The translations under genes and the position numbers were made by a program. A stretch of 64,000 bases of DNA from Lascolabacillus massiliensis (GTDB lineage Bacteria; Bacteroidota; Bacteroidia; Bacteroidales; Dysgonomonadaceae). A model generated the notes under the pieces. That model saw nothing but the letters and a program-made list of their open reading frames with translations. It was not told the DNA's origin and ran no database searches. Shown here one piece after another: positions 19,404 through 29,634 of the stretch (within the stretch, counting starts at the first letter, position 1; each line of letters opens with the position of its first letter). The DNA lies in contig NZ_CTEJ01000002.1 in the NCBI RefSeq assembly GCF_001282625.1, positions 1,180,501 to 1,244,500 on the forward strand, read 5' to 3'.

Positions 19404-21977
19404 ATGCGACTGTCAGAACTACAAACAGGGCAAACAGCATATATCAAAAAAGTAAATGGTAATGGTGCATTCAGGAAGCGGATCCTGGAGATGGGATTCG
19501 TACGCGGTGAAGAGGTAAAATCAATTCTCAATGCTCCACTTAAGGATCCAATTAAATATGGGATCATGGAGTATGAAGTCTCTTTACGTCGTAGTGAGGC
19601 GGTGATGATTGAAATTACCATTATGAAATCCGAAGTTACCCAAAACGGATATTCCGAAAATGGTTATTCAGACGATGTAAATATCCTCTCGGGCAAATCT
19701 TCAGCAACAGATGAGTTGACAAATATTAATACATTCAATGGTATTAAGTATAAAAACCACAAACAAGAGGCAATTAAATTACCAAACAGAGTTATACTGA
19801 ATGATGAGTCTAATAAAAGGAAATTAAAAGAAAAAAATATTAAAGTAGCCCTTATTGGCAACCCCAACTCCGGCAAGACTTCAATATTTAACCTGGCATC
19901 AGGTGCTCACGAACATGTAGGAAATTACAGTGGTGTAACTATAGACGCCAAAGAGGGATACCTGAGACATAATGATTACCATTTTACACTGGTAGATCTT
20001 CCGGGAACTTATTCACTTTCTTCTTATTCTCCTGAAGAACTTTATGCACGTAACTACATACTGGAAGAAAAGCCGGATGTCATTGTAAATGTAGTTTCAG
20101 CTTCTGCCTTGGAAAGAAACCTATATCTGACAACAGAACTTCTGGATCTTGAAGTGCCAATGGTAATTGCTCTCAATATGTATGATGAACTTGAGAGCAG
20201 TGGTAGAAAGTTTGAACATAACACATTTTCAAAACTCATTAACGTTCCAATTGTACCCACAGTTGGCAAGAGGGGCGAAGGTATCCCTCAGTTGCTAGAG
20301 GAGGTTATAAGAGTAAAAAATGAAAAAAACCACACTTTTGCTCAACTTCCTTATGGAAGGGTACTGGAAAAATCCATTTCCATAATGGAACGTGAGCTTA
20401 ATGACAGTTTTAAGTTGAAAAAGGAGCTATCGTTAAGATATATCTGTATAAAACTGCTTGAAGGCGACAAGGATGTAGAAAAACATATAGCAGGACTTCC
20501 TAAACATAATCAGATAATTGCACGCAGAGATAAAGAACGCAATTATATTGAAAAGCTACTAAGAGAAGATGCTGAGTCAGCATTTACAAACGCGAGGTAC
20601 GGTTTTATTGCGGGAGGGTTAAGAGAGACTCTCGAACAACTGCCGGAGAAAGTTGACAAGGGTAAACTTATCGACTTAATAGTGACAAATAAATACCTGG
20701 GCTTCCCAATTTTCTTTCTGTTCCTCTGGATAATGTTTGAAGCAACCTTCCGATTAGGTAATTACCCTATGGAATGGATAGAGAATCTTGTTTCATTTAT
20801 TGGAAATCTTATCAGGAGCAATATGTCTCCCGGTCCTCTTAAAGATCTTGTTGTTGACGGAATAATTGGTGGAGTAGGCGGGGTGATAGTTTTCTTGCCA
20901 AATATTGTAATTTTATACTTTTTTATCGCATTCATGGAAGACTCAGGCTATATGGCCCGGGCAGCTTTTATAATGGATAAACTTATGCATCGGATAGGAT
21001 TGCACGGGAAATCATTTATCCCATTGATTATGGGGTTCGGTTGCAATGTTCCGGCAATAATGTCAACTCGTACAATTGAGAGCAGAAGCAGCAGAATGAT
21101 TACCATGCTGATAGTCCCCTTTATGTCATGCAGCGCCAGACTACCTGTTTATATTCTTTTCATTGGCACTTTCTTCCCTAAAAATGCAAGTATTGCATTA
21201 TTATCGCTTTATATTATCGGAATTATAATAGCAGCTCTCACTGCTTTGCTATTCCGCAAGACGCTTTTCAAAGAGGAAGATACACCATTTGTAATGGAAC
21301 TACCACCTTTCCGCATGCCTACTCTAAAGTCGATTGTAATACACATGTGGGAAAGAGCCAGTCAATACCTGCGAAAAATGGGAGGACCAATTCTCATAGC
21401 TTCAATTATAATCTGGTTTTTGGGATACTTCCCTCAAAACAGCACCCAAAGCAATGAAAATGAACAGCAAATAGCTAATATTGAAACCAGGTTTGAAAAT
21501 AATCAGATAAGTGCTGATCAGAGAGATCAAATATTAACAGAAATAACACTTATTCAAAACATAGAACATCAGGAGAACTCATATATTGGTAAGATAGGCA
21601 AGTTTATTGAACCAATAATGCGTCCTCTTGGATTCGACTGGAAAATGTCAGTAAGCCTCCTTTCAGGGATGGCTGCAAAAGAGATCGTTATTAGCACAAT
21701 GGGAGTATTATATACAGGCGACAGTGAAAGCCAGGAGTCGCTTCAGTCGCGACTCCTGTCAGAAACCGACACTGATGGCAATCCTGTTTTTAAACCACTT
21801 GTTGTAACAGCATTTTTGCTATTTGTACTTATTTATTTCCCATGTATTGCAACTATAGCAGCTATAAAAGAAGAGTCCCATTCTTGGAAATGGGCAATAT
21901 TCAGCGTCCTCTATTCAACAGGACTGGCCTGGTTAGTTGCACTACTTGTTTTTCAAATCGGAAGTTTATTTATTTAG
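19404..21977 (+). CDS. feoB: FeoA-FeoB fusion, ferrous iron transporter
   Basis: The 857-residue protein joins an SH3-like FeoA domain (about residues 1-75) to FeoB through a polar linker. The G-protein domain begins at about 145: G1 is GNPNSGKTS (152-160), G3 is DLPGTYSLS, and G4 reads NMYD. The membrane half includes the Gate motifs with conserved cysteines (MGFGCNVPA and VPFMSCSARLPVY). It imports Fe2+ across the inner membrane with NTP hydrolysis. Fusion of FeoA to FeoB is common in Bacteroidota. A small Cys-rich partner gene follows after 18 bases. An inverted repeat at the promoter suggests metal-responsive control. Confidence 0.96.
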   Translation: MRLSELQTGQTAYIKKVNGNGAFRKRILEMGFVRGEEVKSILNAPLKDPIKYGIMEYEVSLRRSEAVMIEITIMKSEVTQNGYSENGYSDDVNILSGKSSATDELTNINTFNGIKYKNHKQEAIKLPNRVILNDESNKRKLKEKNIKVALIGNPNSGKTSIFNLASGAHEHVGNYSGVTIDAKEGYLRHNDYHFTLVDLPGTYSLSSYSPEELYARNYILEEKPDVIVNVVSASALERNLYLTTELLDLEVPMVIALNMYDELESSGRKFEHNTFSKLINVPIVPTVGKRGEGIPQLLEEVIRVKNEKNHTFAQLPYGRVLEKSISIMERELNDSFKLKKELSLRYICIKLLEGDKDVEKHIAGLPKHNQIIARRDKERNYIEKLLREDAESAFTNARYGFIAGGLRETLEQLPEKVDKGKLIDLIVTNKYLGFPIFFLFLWIMFEATFRLGNYPMEWIENLVSFIGNLIRSNMSPGPLKDLVVDGIIGGVGGVIVFLPNIVILYFFIAFMEDSGYMARAAFIMDKLMHRIGLHGKSFIPLIMGFGCNVPAIMSTRTIESRSSRMITMLIVPFMSCSARLPVYILFIGTFFPKNASIALLSLYIIGIIIAALTALLFRKTLFKEEDTPFVMELPPFRMPTLKSIVIHMWERASQYLRKMGGPILIASIIIWFLGYFPQNSTQSNENEQQIANIETRFENNQISADQRDQILTEITLIQNIEHQENSYIGKIGKFIEPIMRPLGFDWKMSVSLLSGMAAKEIVISTMGVLYTGDSESQESLQSRLLSETDTDGNPVFKPLVVTAFLLFVLIYFPCIATIAAIKEESHSWKWAIFSVLYSTGLAWLVALLVFQIGSLFI

Positions 21978-21995
21978 GTTTAAAGCAGTTACATT

Positions 21996-22157
21996 ATGGA
22001 CGTACAACTCTTTATAGTTATAATAATAGGAATAGTGGTAGGATTGATACTGCTTCGGAATATCTATAGATTTTTCTTCACTAAAAGAGATTCCTCCTAT
22101 TGCGCTGGTTGCAAAGGTTGCGAGCCGATTAAAAACCATATCCCTAACGAAAAATAA
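21996..22157 (+). CDS. FeoB-associated Cys-rich membrane protein
   Basis: This 53-residue protein has one N-terminal membrane helix (about residues 5-21, very rich in Ile and Val), a basic stretch, and a cysteine cluster C36-x2-C39-x2-C42 (CAGCKGCEP). That pattern defines the small FeoB-associated family found next to feoB. It begins 18 bases after feoB and is surely in the same transcript. The cysteines could bind a metal or an iron-sulfur cluster, but the role is unproven. Confidence 0.85.
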   Translation: MDVQLFIVIIIGIVVGLILLRNIYRFFFTKRDSSYCAGCKGCEPIKNHIPNEK

Positions 22158-22206
22158 AATCCTTTCCTAACAATTGTTAAATCTCCGTTAGTGTATCATT
22201 TCATTT

Positions 22207-24090
22207 TCATAATAAATTCTGAAGTACTTTTAAGTTATATTCTGAATCATATTTTTTCCCTTCGGGAGTATGCAACATCTCTAACTCCTTTGCATATTTC
22301 TCGTAAACCTTATGTTTAACAATCTTCATTGTTGAGTTTACTAAACCATTCTTTTCACTGAAAGGCTCTTCAATAATTGCGAAAGCTGAAGGAATCCAGC
22401 GATATGGAAACATACCATCATTCTTGCCCCCTTTAAGATACTCGGCCAGCTCGCCGGCAATGATTGCTGCTGCTTCTTCCGGATTGCTAGTGCGTCGCTT
22501 CAAAACCTCTGCATTGAGTGTCAGCAAGGCTGTTGTGTATGGACTTTGATTGTTGTGAAGTACACATTGATTGATATATTCTGATTTAGCCATTATTGAC
22601 TCTTCAATTCCTTCAGGTGAGAATTTTTCTCCATCGTTGCTTATCAGAAGTGATTTGGTGCGACCTAATACATAAAGGAATCCGTCAGCATCAAGGTAGC
22701 CCATATCACCTGTACGAAGCCACCCATCTACAATAGTCTCTGCTGTTGCTTCAGGATTTTTCCAGTATCCCATCATTACGTTACCACCTCTAATAAGAAT
22801 TTCTCCCTTCTCCCCTATAGGTAATGGATTCATATTATCATCACCTATACGAATTTCCATACGAGGCATTGTCTTGCCTGAAGATCCAAGCTTATGCTCC
22901 TTCTTACTATTTGCAGAAATAATTGGTGAAGCCTCAGAAAGTCCGTAGCCCTGATACATTGGTATCCCTATAGCGTAGAAGAACCGCTGAAGCTCAATGT
23001 CCAGAAGTGCACCTCCACCAATAAAATATTCCATATTGCTCGAGAAACTCTCCCTAATCTTTGAGAAGAAGAGCCGATCATAAAATTTCACCAATGGTTT
23101 TAGTAAAGCACGACTACCTCGCCCCCTGTTATAACCTTCACCATTATATCTATATGCCACTTTGAGTCCCTGCTTGAACATACTATACGCTGTTTTCCCT
23201 TTCTTTTCGATACCCGACTCAATATTCTTCCTGAAGTTAGCTGCAAGTGCGGGTACACTCATTAGCAGGTGAGGATTGATAGCCTTAAGGCTCTTAGGTA
23301 CGTTCCGCAGAATCTCCATTGCACTCTTACCGGCAGCTACCGAAGCAATTGAAGCTCCACATTTCATAAAAGCATAAATACCGGCAGTATGACCAAAAGA
23401 GTGATCCCATGGGAGTATCAAGAGTGTTCTGAAATATGAAGGAATGCCATTCAAATGATCTACAGCCTGTTCTGCATTAAATACATAGTTATTATGTGAC
23501 AACATTATTCCCTTTGGATTGGCAGTTGTACCTGAGGTATATGAAATATTAGCAAGACTCTCAGGTTTGACTGCTGCAATTCGATCATCTACCCGCTTTT
23601 TATCGGTAGCAAGTAATGCATCACCCAATTCTTTAACAGCATCGAAAAATATCTCACCATCATCCACACTCTCAATCTTATCCAGCAAGATATATCTTTT
23701 CACTGTAGGTAATTTATCTTTCATTGGGCGCAGTTTTGCGATCTGCTGATCAGAAGCAAGCACCATAACTGTATCAGAATGATTTATACGAAAAGTAATA
23801 TCCTGTTCAGTTTCAAGCTTTACCGAAAGTGGTACACAAACAGCACCTGCATGAAGTATCCCCAATTCTCCTAACACCCAGTTATTTTTCCCTTCAGATA
23901 TTAATGCAACTCTATCTCCAGCCTCAACGCCAAGAGCAATTAATCCGGCTGCAAAACGAATAGCCTCCCTCTGCACATCAAGGTAAGTAATAGAAGTATA
24001 ATCTTCTCCATAACGTGCCTCATGAAGAAAAGGCTTATCTCCATATTTAGATACCGACTCTTCTAAAAGCTCAATGATTGTTTTTCCCAT
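22207..24090 (-). CDS. fadD: AMP-forming long-chain fatty acid--CoA ligase
   Basis: The 627-residue protein is an ANL-superfamily adenylating enzyme. The phosphate-binding loop reads SYTSGTTANPKG, motif II includes YGLSEASP and the hinge region reads LRTGDMGYLDADGFLYVLGR. The C-terminal lysine region is present and the length matches long-chain acyl-CoA ligases of the FAA1/ACSL type found in Bacteroidota. It activates fatty acids with ATP and CoA for lipid synthesis or degradation. The precise chain length and any acyl-ACP activity cannot be read from sequence, so the symbol is by family only. It appears monocistronic. Confidence 0.85.
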   Translation of the reverse strand: MGKTIIELLEESVSKYGDKPFLHEARYGEDYTSITYLDVQREAIRFAAGLIALGVEAGDRVALISEGKNNWVLGELGILHAGAVCVPLSVKLETEQDITFRINHSDTVMVLASDQQIAKLRPMKDKLPTVKRYILLDKIESVDDGEIFFDAVKELGDALLATDKKRVDDRIAAVKPESLANISYTSGTTANPKGIMLSHNNYVFNAEQAVDHLNGIPSYFRTLLILPWDHSFGHTAGIYAFMKCGASIASVAAGKSAMEILRNVPKSLKAINPHLLMSVPALAANFRKNIESGIEKKGKTAYSMFKQGLKVAYRYNGEGYNRGRGSRALLKPLVKFYDRLFFSKIRESFSSNMEYFIGGGALLDIELQRFFYAIGIPMYQGYGLSEASPIISANSKKEHKLGSSGKTMPRMEIRIGDDNMNPLPIGEKGEILIRGGNVMMGYWKNPEATAETIVDGWLRTGDMGYLDADGFLYVLGRTKSLLISNDGEKFSPEGIEESIMAKSEYINQCVLHNNQSPYTTALLTLNAEVLKRRTSNPEEAAAIIAGELAEYLKGGKNDGMFPYRWIPSAFAIIEEPFSEKNGLVNSTMKIVKHKVYEKYAKELEMLHTPEGKKYDSEYNLKVLQNLL

Positions 24091-24161
24091 CTCTTAACAC
24101 TAAAATAAGATTAATAATTTCCCGGTCCACTTTTAATAGCTAACGACATTTTAACAGTATA

Positions 24162-24956
24162 TCATTCAAGTATCTGAATTTCAACCTTGCGAAAATCTAT
24201 AGGGTGCCCTTCACTTTGCAATGAGATAGTACCCTTACTTAACATCTTATCTCCATTATTCAATTCTATCAGTCTTGCATATGTATGATCCCTTTCATCA
24301 AGTTGAGGATTTGTATATTGTAAAACTGTATCACCATTTATAATATGATAAATTACATCATTCCCTCTTACTTCTACTTCAGCCGTAACCCACTCATCAC
24401 CAAAGAACAATTCAGAAGATGAGTTTATACAGTGATCAAGAATCAATTCATTATTCATCACAATATTGGTTCCGGGAGTACAAACATTCATATTTGTTCT
24501 CTCTGCAACTGAATCGCTGCCAAGAAGCTGAACTTCTATTGATGTTGGAAAATCCTGATTCAGTTCCATTGACTCCGGTGTTTGTCCATGCAGCATAAGT
24601 CCACTGTTCCTGTAAGCCCATCCAGGGGCTCCCGGAGTCTGCTCCCCAATAAAACGGTATTCTACTCTAAGCCTGTAATGAGAAAACTCATCCTTATAGA
24701 AAAGATGTCCAAATCTATCTCTAAGTGAATCGTACTCCTCATACCTCACTTTAATCATCCCATCCTCTACTCTGAATGTATTACCAAAATTATCTCCTGC
24801 TTCATAGCCTACAATTTTTGGAGTCCATCCTGTCAGGTCTTCTCCATTAAAAAGTTGTATCCACTCATTTTCAGATGATTTCGGGCTGCAAGACGAAATA
24901 AAAGTTGCAATTAATAGTGCAATAAAAATAGATAATTTGTTCTGTTTCATAAACAA
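24162..24956 (-). CDS. DUF1080 lipoprotein (3-keto-disaccharide hydrolase-like)
   Basis: The 264-residue protein has a lipoprotein signal with the cysteine at C23 (FISSC). One DUF1080 concanavalin-like domain follows, opening with WIQLFNGEDLTGWTPK, the hallmark of the family, and including YRNSGLMLHG. DUF1080 proteins include 3-keto-glycoside hydrolases working after a Gfo/Idh/MocA dehydrogenase. No dehydrogenase gene is adjacent here, unlike the second DUF1080 gene at 28236. A minus-strand TATCTTTG element lies at 24987-24994, 31 bases before the ATG. Substrate is unknown. Confidence 0.8.
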   Translation of the reverse strand: MFMKQNKLSIFIALLIATFISSCSPKSSENEWIQLFNGEDLTGWTPKIVGYEAGDNFGNTFRVEDGMIKVRYEEYDSLRDRFGHLFYKDEFSHYRLRVEYRFIGEQTPGAPGWAYRNSGLMLHGQTPESMELNQDFPTSIEVQLLGSDSVAERTNMNVCTPGTNIVMNNELILDHCINSSSELFFGDEWVTAEVEVRGNDVIYHIINGDTVLQYTNPQLDERDHTYARLIELNNGDKMLSKGTISLQSEGHPIDFRKVEIQILE

Positions 24957-25044
24957 ATGGTGTATTGAATATTATTTATTATAGCGCAAAGATAATTTAG
25001 TTATTAAAGGTGTAAACATGCTTGATGGTAAAGTTAAAAAAAAG

Positions 25045-25116
25045 TAGCACGGCAGGGAATCGAACCCTGATCTAAAGTTTAGGAAACTTCTATTCTATCC
25101 ATTGAACTACCGCGCC
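25045..25116 (-). tRNA. tRNA-Arg (anticodon CCT)
   Basis: The minus strand folds as a cloverleaf. The acceptor GGCGCGG pairs with CCGTGCT through two G-T wobbles. The anticodon stem encloses loop TTCCTAA, giving anticodon CCT for AGG. The T-arm CAGGG-TTCGATT-CCCTG is perfect. No CCA is encoded. Confidence 0.93.
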
Positions 25117-25253
25117 GTTATGTAGTTAGTGTGCAAAAGTAGCATATTTCCCTTTATCTTCAAAGTATTTACATTTACTATCAGTCAAAAAACATTTTTT
25201 TGACTTAACTGTTAGATACTAAAAGTAGACAAGCACAATAATAGAAAACAAAC

Positions 25254-25754
25254 ATGAATAAAATTGCTATATTATATGGAACTTCGGGAGGAAGTGTCGA
25301 ATCTGTTGCAAAACAGGTTCAGGATCTTTTCGAAGGAAATGCGGATATTTATAATGTATTAGATGTTTCTCTTAGTGAAATAGAGGACTATAAATATATA
25401 ATAGTAGGAACTTCAACAACAGGTATTGGTGATCTACAGGACGATTGGGAAGGTTTTCTACCTTCATTTGCAAAAATTGATTTTACAGGTAAAAAGGTGG
25501 CTATTTTTGCGTTGGGCGACAGTGCCTCTTACTCAACAAGTTTTGCGGAATCAATGAAAGTTGTTTATGACGAGATCCACGATAAGGTTGAAGTGGTTGG
25601 CAAAGTACCCGATGTAGGTTATACTTATGATGATTCAACCGCCGTAGAAGATGGTGTATGGGTTGGGTTACCTCTTGATGAGGATAACGAGTATGATTTG
25701 ACGGAGGAGCGACTGATTAAATGGGTTGAACAATTAAAAAAAGAATTCGTTTAA
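25254..25754 (+). CDS. fldA: Flavodoxin, long-chain type
   Basis: The 166-residue protein opens with the FMN phosphate loop GTSGGSVESVA, close to the usual (S/T)-x-T-x-x-T motif. It continues with the YKYIIVGTSTTGIGDLQDDWE segment and FALGDSASYSTSFA, both isoalloxazine contacts. The insertion between them and the C-terminal helix marks a long-chain flavodoxin. It carries electrons at low potential in the cytoplasm, replacing ferredoxin under iron limitation. A strong terminator follows at 25807. Iron control is plausible from the family, but no operator was identified. Confidence 0.92.
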   Translation: MNKIAILYGTSGGSVESVAKQVQDLFEGNADIYNVLDVSLSEIEDYKYIIVGTSTTGIGDLQDDWEGFLPSFAKIDFTGKKVAIFALGDSASYSTSFAESMKVVYDEIHDKVEVVGKVPDVGYTYDDSTAVEDGVWVGLPLDEDNEYDLTEERLIKWVEQLKKEFV

Positions 25755-25806
25755 TTATATTATAAAATATAAGTTGAACAATTCGTTTAGGTTATCAATA
25801 TGCAGG

Positions 25807-25841
25807 GGGGGGATATCATCATGATATTCTCCCTTTTTTTT
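25807..25841 (+). terminator. Terminator of the flavodoxin gene, overlapping the end of the convergent AraC-type gene
   Basis: A 12-bp stem with two G-T wobbles (ATATCA with TGATAT at the core, G-rich outer arm) is followed by eight T residues. The AraC-type gene on the other strand ends at 25819, inside the hairpin. Confidence 0.8.
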
Positions 25842-27006
25842 CCCTATATCTACCCGGAGGTATTCCATTTTTCTTCACAAAGGATCTGTAGAAAGAGCTT
25901 GTGCTCGAAAATCCTGATTCTAAAGCTATTTCTTCAAGGGAATGAGAGAAATAGTCAGATGATGTCAATATCTTTTCTGAATATCTTACTCTGTACTCAT
26001 TGACAAAATCATTAAAACTAACATTTCTTCTGGTATTAATCAGTTTAGAAACATAAGTCCGGTTGGTTCCTAATAAACGAGCCACCTCATTTAACCTTAG
26101 ATCAGGATCTTTAAATATCTCTTTATCGTCAAATAACGATTCGAGCCTTAAATAGAGTCTGTCAAGCTGATTAGTTGTAAATATTTCTTCATTCCTCTCT
26201 GACTCATCTGAGTCTTCTGAAGTATAATTCTGTTTTTCTATTTTAAGATCATGAATAGTAAAGTTCTGTTTGTAACCAACATAACTCATTCCAAAAAGAG
26301 CAACGGAGTGTGCAATTGAAGGTATAACCAGAAGATAAGAGTGATCTGTGAAATAGTTTTTTCCAATAAAGTTGGATAAAATTGATATTATAGATGCAAT
26401 AACCAAGAAATAGAGAATATACCTGATTTTAGACAACTCCTTATTTTCAATATTAGAGTAGAAAGATCTAACCTTCTCGTTGAAACTGCTAATTAAATTA
26501 AGTCCGAAATATAGTACTAAAACAACCTCTGATGCAAATACTATTCGTACCAGATTTCTTCTTAAAGTTTGCAGATTAATCAGAGTCGAGTATTCTGACT
26601 CGTTGCTTTGTGTATGATAGAGAATTTCCTTTGTGAAGAGTGTGATTTCTTCTGGACTCATCAACAGATACAGGATAGCAGAAAAAAGGGAAAGCAGAAT
26701 CGCCGGAAAGAGAATCCAAATCCATTTTAAGTTTATCTTAGTATCTATAGTAAGTAAACGTATATAGTAGTAGTATATCGGATAAGCTGCAAGAGAGGTA
26801 AATACCCAGACACTATCGAGAATATTGTAAGCAGTGTAGTTATGATTAAAATAAAACCAATGAGCCAGATAATTTAACGAGGCAACTGCTAAGAAAACAA
26901 CCAAGAAGCGCTTTGCTAAATCACTATTCTTGTATTCCAAAATAAAAAGTAACAGCCAAAAAAGAACCACAAATAGCGGCAACCCAGTAAAAAATTGTTG
27001 TGCCAT
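25819..27006 (-). CDS. Membrane-anchored AraC-family transcriptional regulator
   Basis: The protein of about 395 residues has an N-terminal membrane region with about seven hydrophobic segments (residues 5-235). A charged linker and an AraC-type double helix-turn-helix (about 285-390) follow, with LRLNEVARLLGTNRTYVSKL and the second motif SFSSTSSFYRSFVKKNG. This layout is a known Bacteroidota regulator type in which the membrane part probably senses a ligand. The start MAQQ at 27006 is preferred to the ATG two codons upstream, though both are possible. A minus-strand TATTTTTG lies at 27031-27038. The target genes are unknown, and flavodoxin is only a convergent neighbour. Confidence 0.85.
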   Translation of the reverse strand: MAQQFFTGLPLFVVLFWLLLFILEYKNSDLAKRFLVVFLAVASLNYLAHWFYFNHNYTAYNILDSVWVFTSLAAYPIYYYYIRLLTIDTKINLKWIWILFPAILLSLFSAILYLLMSPEEITLFTKEILYHTQSNESEYSTLINLQTLRRNLVRIVFASEVVLVLYFGLNLISSFNEKVRSFYSNIENKELSKIRYILYFLVIASIISILSNFIGKNYFTDHSYLLVIPSIAHSVALFGMSYVGYKQNFTIHDLKIEKQNYTSEDSDESERNEEIFTTNQLDRLYLRLESLFDDKEIFKDPDLRLNEVARLLGTNRTYVSKLINTRRNVSFNDFVNEYRVRYSEKILTSSDYFSHSLEEIALESGFSSTSSFYRSFVKKNGIPPGRYREKKGRIS

Positions 27007-27108
27007 ATGCATAATGCAGTTTATTTTTCACAAAAATAGGGCTTTTTATAATCTTCTAATAATTTAAGCTGCAATATTTTTATTTTTTCACAATTTAAAT
27101 AGTAGTTT

Positions 27109-28050
27109 TTAAGGAACTAAATGCTGCACACAATCGTGTGAACAGCATCCTTTAAACTCTTCAGCACATCTTTCGCATTGAATAATGAGGTCATGACACT
27201 TCTGATTGGCACAATTTGTATGCCTGTCACTTGGTTCTCCACATTGATGACACTTAGAAATTACATCATCAGTAACCCTTTCTCCCAAACGTTCATCAAA
27301 GACGAAGTTTTTGCCTATAAATTTAAGGGGAAGATTCTCCTCACGAGCCTTCTTTACATACTCAATTATTCCGCCTTCTACATGATATACGTTTTTAAAT
27401 CCGTTATGCAGCATGTATGCACTGGCTTTTTCGCACCTTATACCTCCTGTGCAATACATTATGATGTTTTTATCTTTGTGATTTTGCAACAACTCAACTG
27501 CCTTAGGCAATTGTTCACGGAATGTTCTTGAAGGTATCTCCACAGCATTGCTAAAGTGTCCAACCTCATATTCATAGCTGTTACGCATATCAACTACTAT
27601 GGTATCATCCTGTTCACTTAATTTATTGAATTCCTTTGCTGTTAAATACTTTCCTGTTTTGGATGAATCAAAAGTCTGGTCCTCAATTCCATCTGCAACA
27701 ATCTTATTACGCACTTTCATACGTAAAACCCAAAACGATTTCCCATCATTATCAAGGGCTTCATTAAGTCTTATCCCATTTAGCTCAGGATGACAATTAT
27801 AAAGAATTTCTTTAAACCTGTCTTTTTTATTTTCAGGTACAGAAATCTGTCCGTTTATTCCTTCTGTTGCGATGTAAACTCGTCCAAAAACATCAATTTC
27901 GTAAAATTTAATGTAAAGTTCATCCCTGAATTGCTGAGGATCATCGAGATGAAAATATTTATAAAAAGAGATAGTTACTCTTGGCTCTTTCTCTTCCAAC
28001 ATACGTCTTTTTAGTTCTTTATTAGAGAACCGGTTATGTAGAACTTGCAT
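27109..28050 (-). CDS. trhO: tRNA uridine(34) hydroxylase, rhodanese family
   Basis: The 313-residue protein has an N-terminal ferredoxin-like/acylphosphatase-like domain (about residues 25-115). A rhodanese domain follows (about 140-235), whose active-site cysteine is C200 in the loop [12 protein letters not shown]. The C-terminal region is rich in cysteines (CHQC and CERC pairs) and probably binds zinc. This is the YceA/TrhO family, which hydroxylates wobble uridine in tRNA. The loop distinguishes it from sulfurtransferases such as GlpE. A minus-strand TATTTTTG -7-like site lies at 28082-28089. Confidence 0.93.
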   Translation of the reverse strand: MQVLHNRFSNKELKRRMLEEKEPRVTISFYKYFHLDDPQQFRDELYIKFYEIDVFGRVYIATEGINGQISVPENKKDRFKEILYNCHPELNGIRLNEALDNDGKSFWVLRMKVRNKIVADGIEDQTFDSSKTGKYLTAKEFNKLSEQDDTIVVDMRNSYEYEVGHFSNAVEIPSRTFREQLPKAVELLQNHKDKNIIMYCTGGIRCEKASAYMLHNGFKNVYHVEGGIIEYVKKAREENLPLKFIGKNFVFDERLGERVTDDVISKCHQCGEPSDRHTNCANQKCHDLIIQCERCAEEFKGCCSHDCVQHLVP

Positions 28051-28189
28051 AACTTATAGCTGTGATAATTAACTTATAGTACAAAAATAGACAGATATTA
28101 TTATTTAATGCTTATTTTATTCTGTTTTATAAGTTGTAAGAGATTTATTTTATGATAGATAAGGAATATCGATATCTTTTCTGACGACT

Positions 28190-28223
28190 AAAAAAACAGG
28201 GAGATAATTAAATATCCCCCTGT
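28190..28223 (-). terminator. Terminator of the leftward uronate operon
   Basis: On the minus strand a stem of ACAGGG, one mismatch, then four more pairs is followed by seven T residues. It lies 13 bases after the last gene of the operon, marking the DUF1080 gene as its end. Confidence 0.85.
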
Positions 28224-28235
28224 CGATCTGCTATA

Positions 28236-29594
28236 TTACTCAAGTACTTTAATCTTTATATTTTGAAACCATACCTCATCTCCATGATCCTGAAGAAGCA
28301 ACAGACCTTCTTCAGCGTTGCCAAAATTAGGCCAATCCTTATATTTGCTTGTTTGTACGAGTGCATTCCACTCTTCAGTATTCCTCTCATACTCAACTAT
28401 CTTTACACCATTTAGCCAGTGTTCAACATGGTTTCCCTGCACAACCACCATAGCTGTATTAAAAAATCCACTTCTAAACGGTTTATCTTCGGGGGCAGCA
28501 ATAAGATCATAAAGTGAACCTAAAGTTCTGTTACCATTTATCCCTAATTTTGCATCTGGATGATTCCTGTCATCAAGTATCTGAAACTCACATCCAATAG
28601 CTGAACCTTCTCCCTTATTTAAATTTGTATCAACAAAATATTTTATTCCACTATTAGCACCTTCAGTGATTCTGAAATCAACTTTCAACATAAAATTTTT
28701 ATAAGGCTTTGTTGTTACTATATCACCCCCATTTGTTGACTCACCACCGTCTCCTTTAAGAACCTTAAGGATTCCATCTTCTATTACCCAGCCTTTCTCT
28801 GGGAACTCATCAAGTTTAGCTCCACGCCATCCGTTGGTTGTTTTACCATCCCAAAGCAGCTCCCAACCTTCTGATGCTTCAAGCTCAGAAATTGTATTGG
28901 CAATCTGATTAAGTTGCTTCACTTTACTATTCACAGGCGTTTTATATTGCTCCAGGTTGTCAGTGAGAATTCTAATATTTTTCCAGGATACAGTTTTGCC
29001 GGCCAACTCTTCATTATTGATAGAGTGCACCTGCAATGCAATAAACCCTTCTGTAGTTGTATTATCAAGCAAATTAGCGCATTCAACACCATTAACCCAT
29101 GTACGTATTGAATTACCAATAGCTTCAATGCGGGCACTGTTCCACTCTCCTTTTTTAAATGCATTCTCACCTTCAGGATTGTAGTTCATAGGATAAATCC
29201 AACCACGCCGTGCCTCATCATAAACTCCACCTGTCCAGGAGCGATCTGATGGATCTATCTCAAACTGATATCCATGCACACGTCCATTATTGTATTCAGG
29301 TAAACTTAAGCTTCTGAACTGTACACCTGAATTTAAACCATCATCAACCTTGAAATCAAACTCAAGAATAAAATCACCGTAGGTCTCAGTTGTAGCTAAA
29401 AATGTGTTAGGTGTATTCATCTCGGAAACACCTACAATCATATCATCCTCAACCCTGTATTCTGCGGTACCATTCAATTTCACCCATCCATCAAGATTCT
29501 TACCATTAAAAAGATCTTTCCATTCCGGGCCTTGCTGCTTGCATGAAGCTAATATCATAAATACAGCAATTAACATTAAAATGTTTTTCTTCAT
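28236..29594 (-). CDS. Tandem DUF1080 lipoprotein (3-keto-glycoside hydrolase-like)
   Basis: The 452-residue protein has a lipobox ending at C18 (ILASC). It carries two DUF1080 domains in tandem: one opening at about residue 24 ([17 protein letters not shown]), the other at about 242 ([16 protein letters not shown]). Both keep the NSG(V/I)(Q/K)(F/Y) strand. Family members hydrolyse 3-keto-glycosides formed by Gfo/Idh/MocA dehydrogenases, and such a dehydrogenase is encoded 40 bases upstream. It is the last gene of the leftward operon and is followed by a strong terminator. The duplication may mean two substrates or one catalytic plus one binding domain. Confidence 0.85.
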   Translation of the reverse strand: MKKNILMLIAVFMILASCKQQGPEWKDLFNGKNLDGWVKLNGTAEYRVEDDMIVGVSEMNTPNTFLATTETYGDFILEFDFKVDDGLNSGVQFRSLSLPEYNNGRVHGYQFEIDPSDRSWTGGVYDEARRGWIYPMNYNPEGENAFKKGEWNSARIEAIGNSIRTWVNGVECANLLDNTTTEGFIALQVHSINNEELAGKTVSWKNIRILTDNLEQYKTPVNSKVKQLNQIANTISELEASEGWELLWDGKTTNGWRGAKLDEFPEKGWVIEDGILKVLKGDGGESTNGGDIVTTKPYKNFMLKVDFRITEGANSGIKYFVDTNLNKGEGSAIGCEFQILDDRNHPDAKLGINGNRTLGSLYDLIAAPEDKPFRSGFFNTAMVVVQGNHVEHWLNGVKIVEYERNTEEWNALVQTSKYKDWPNFGNAEEGLLLLQDHGDEVWFQNIKIKVLE

Positions 29595-29634
29595 TGTTTT
29601 ATGTTTTTATTTATTTATCAGTTATTCATCATCA

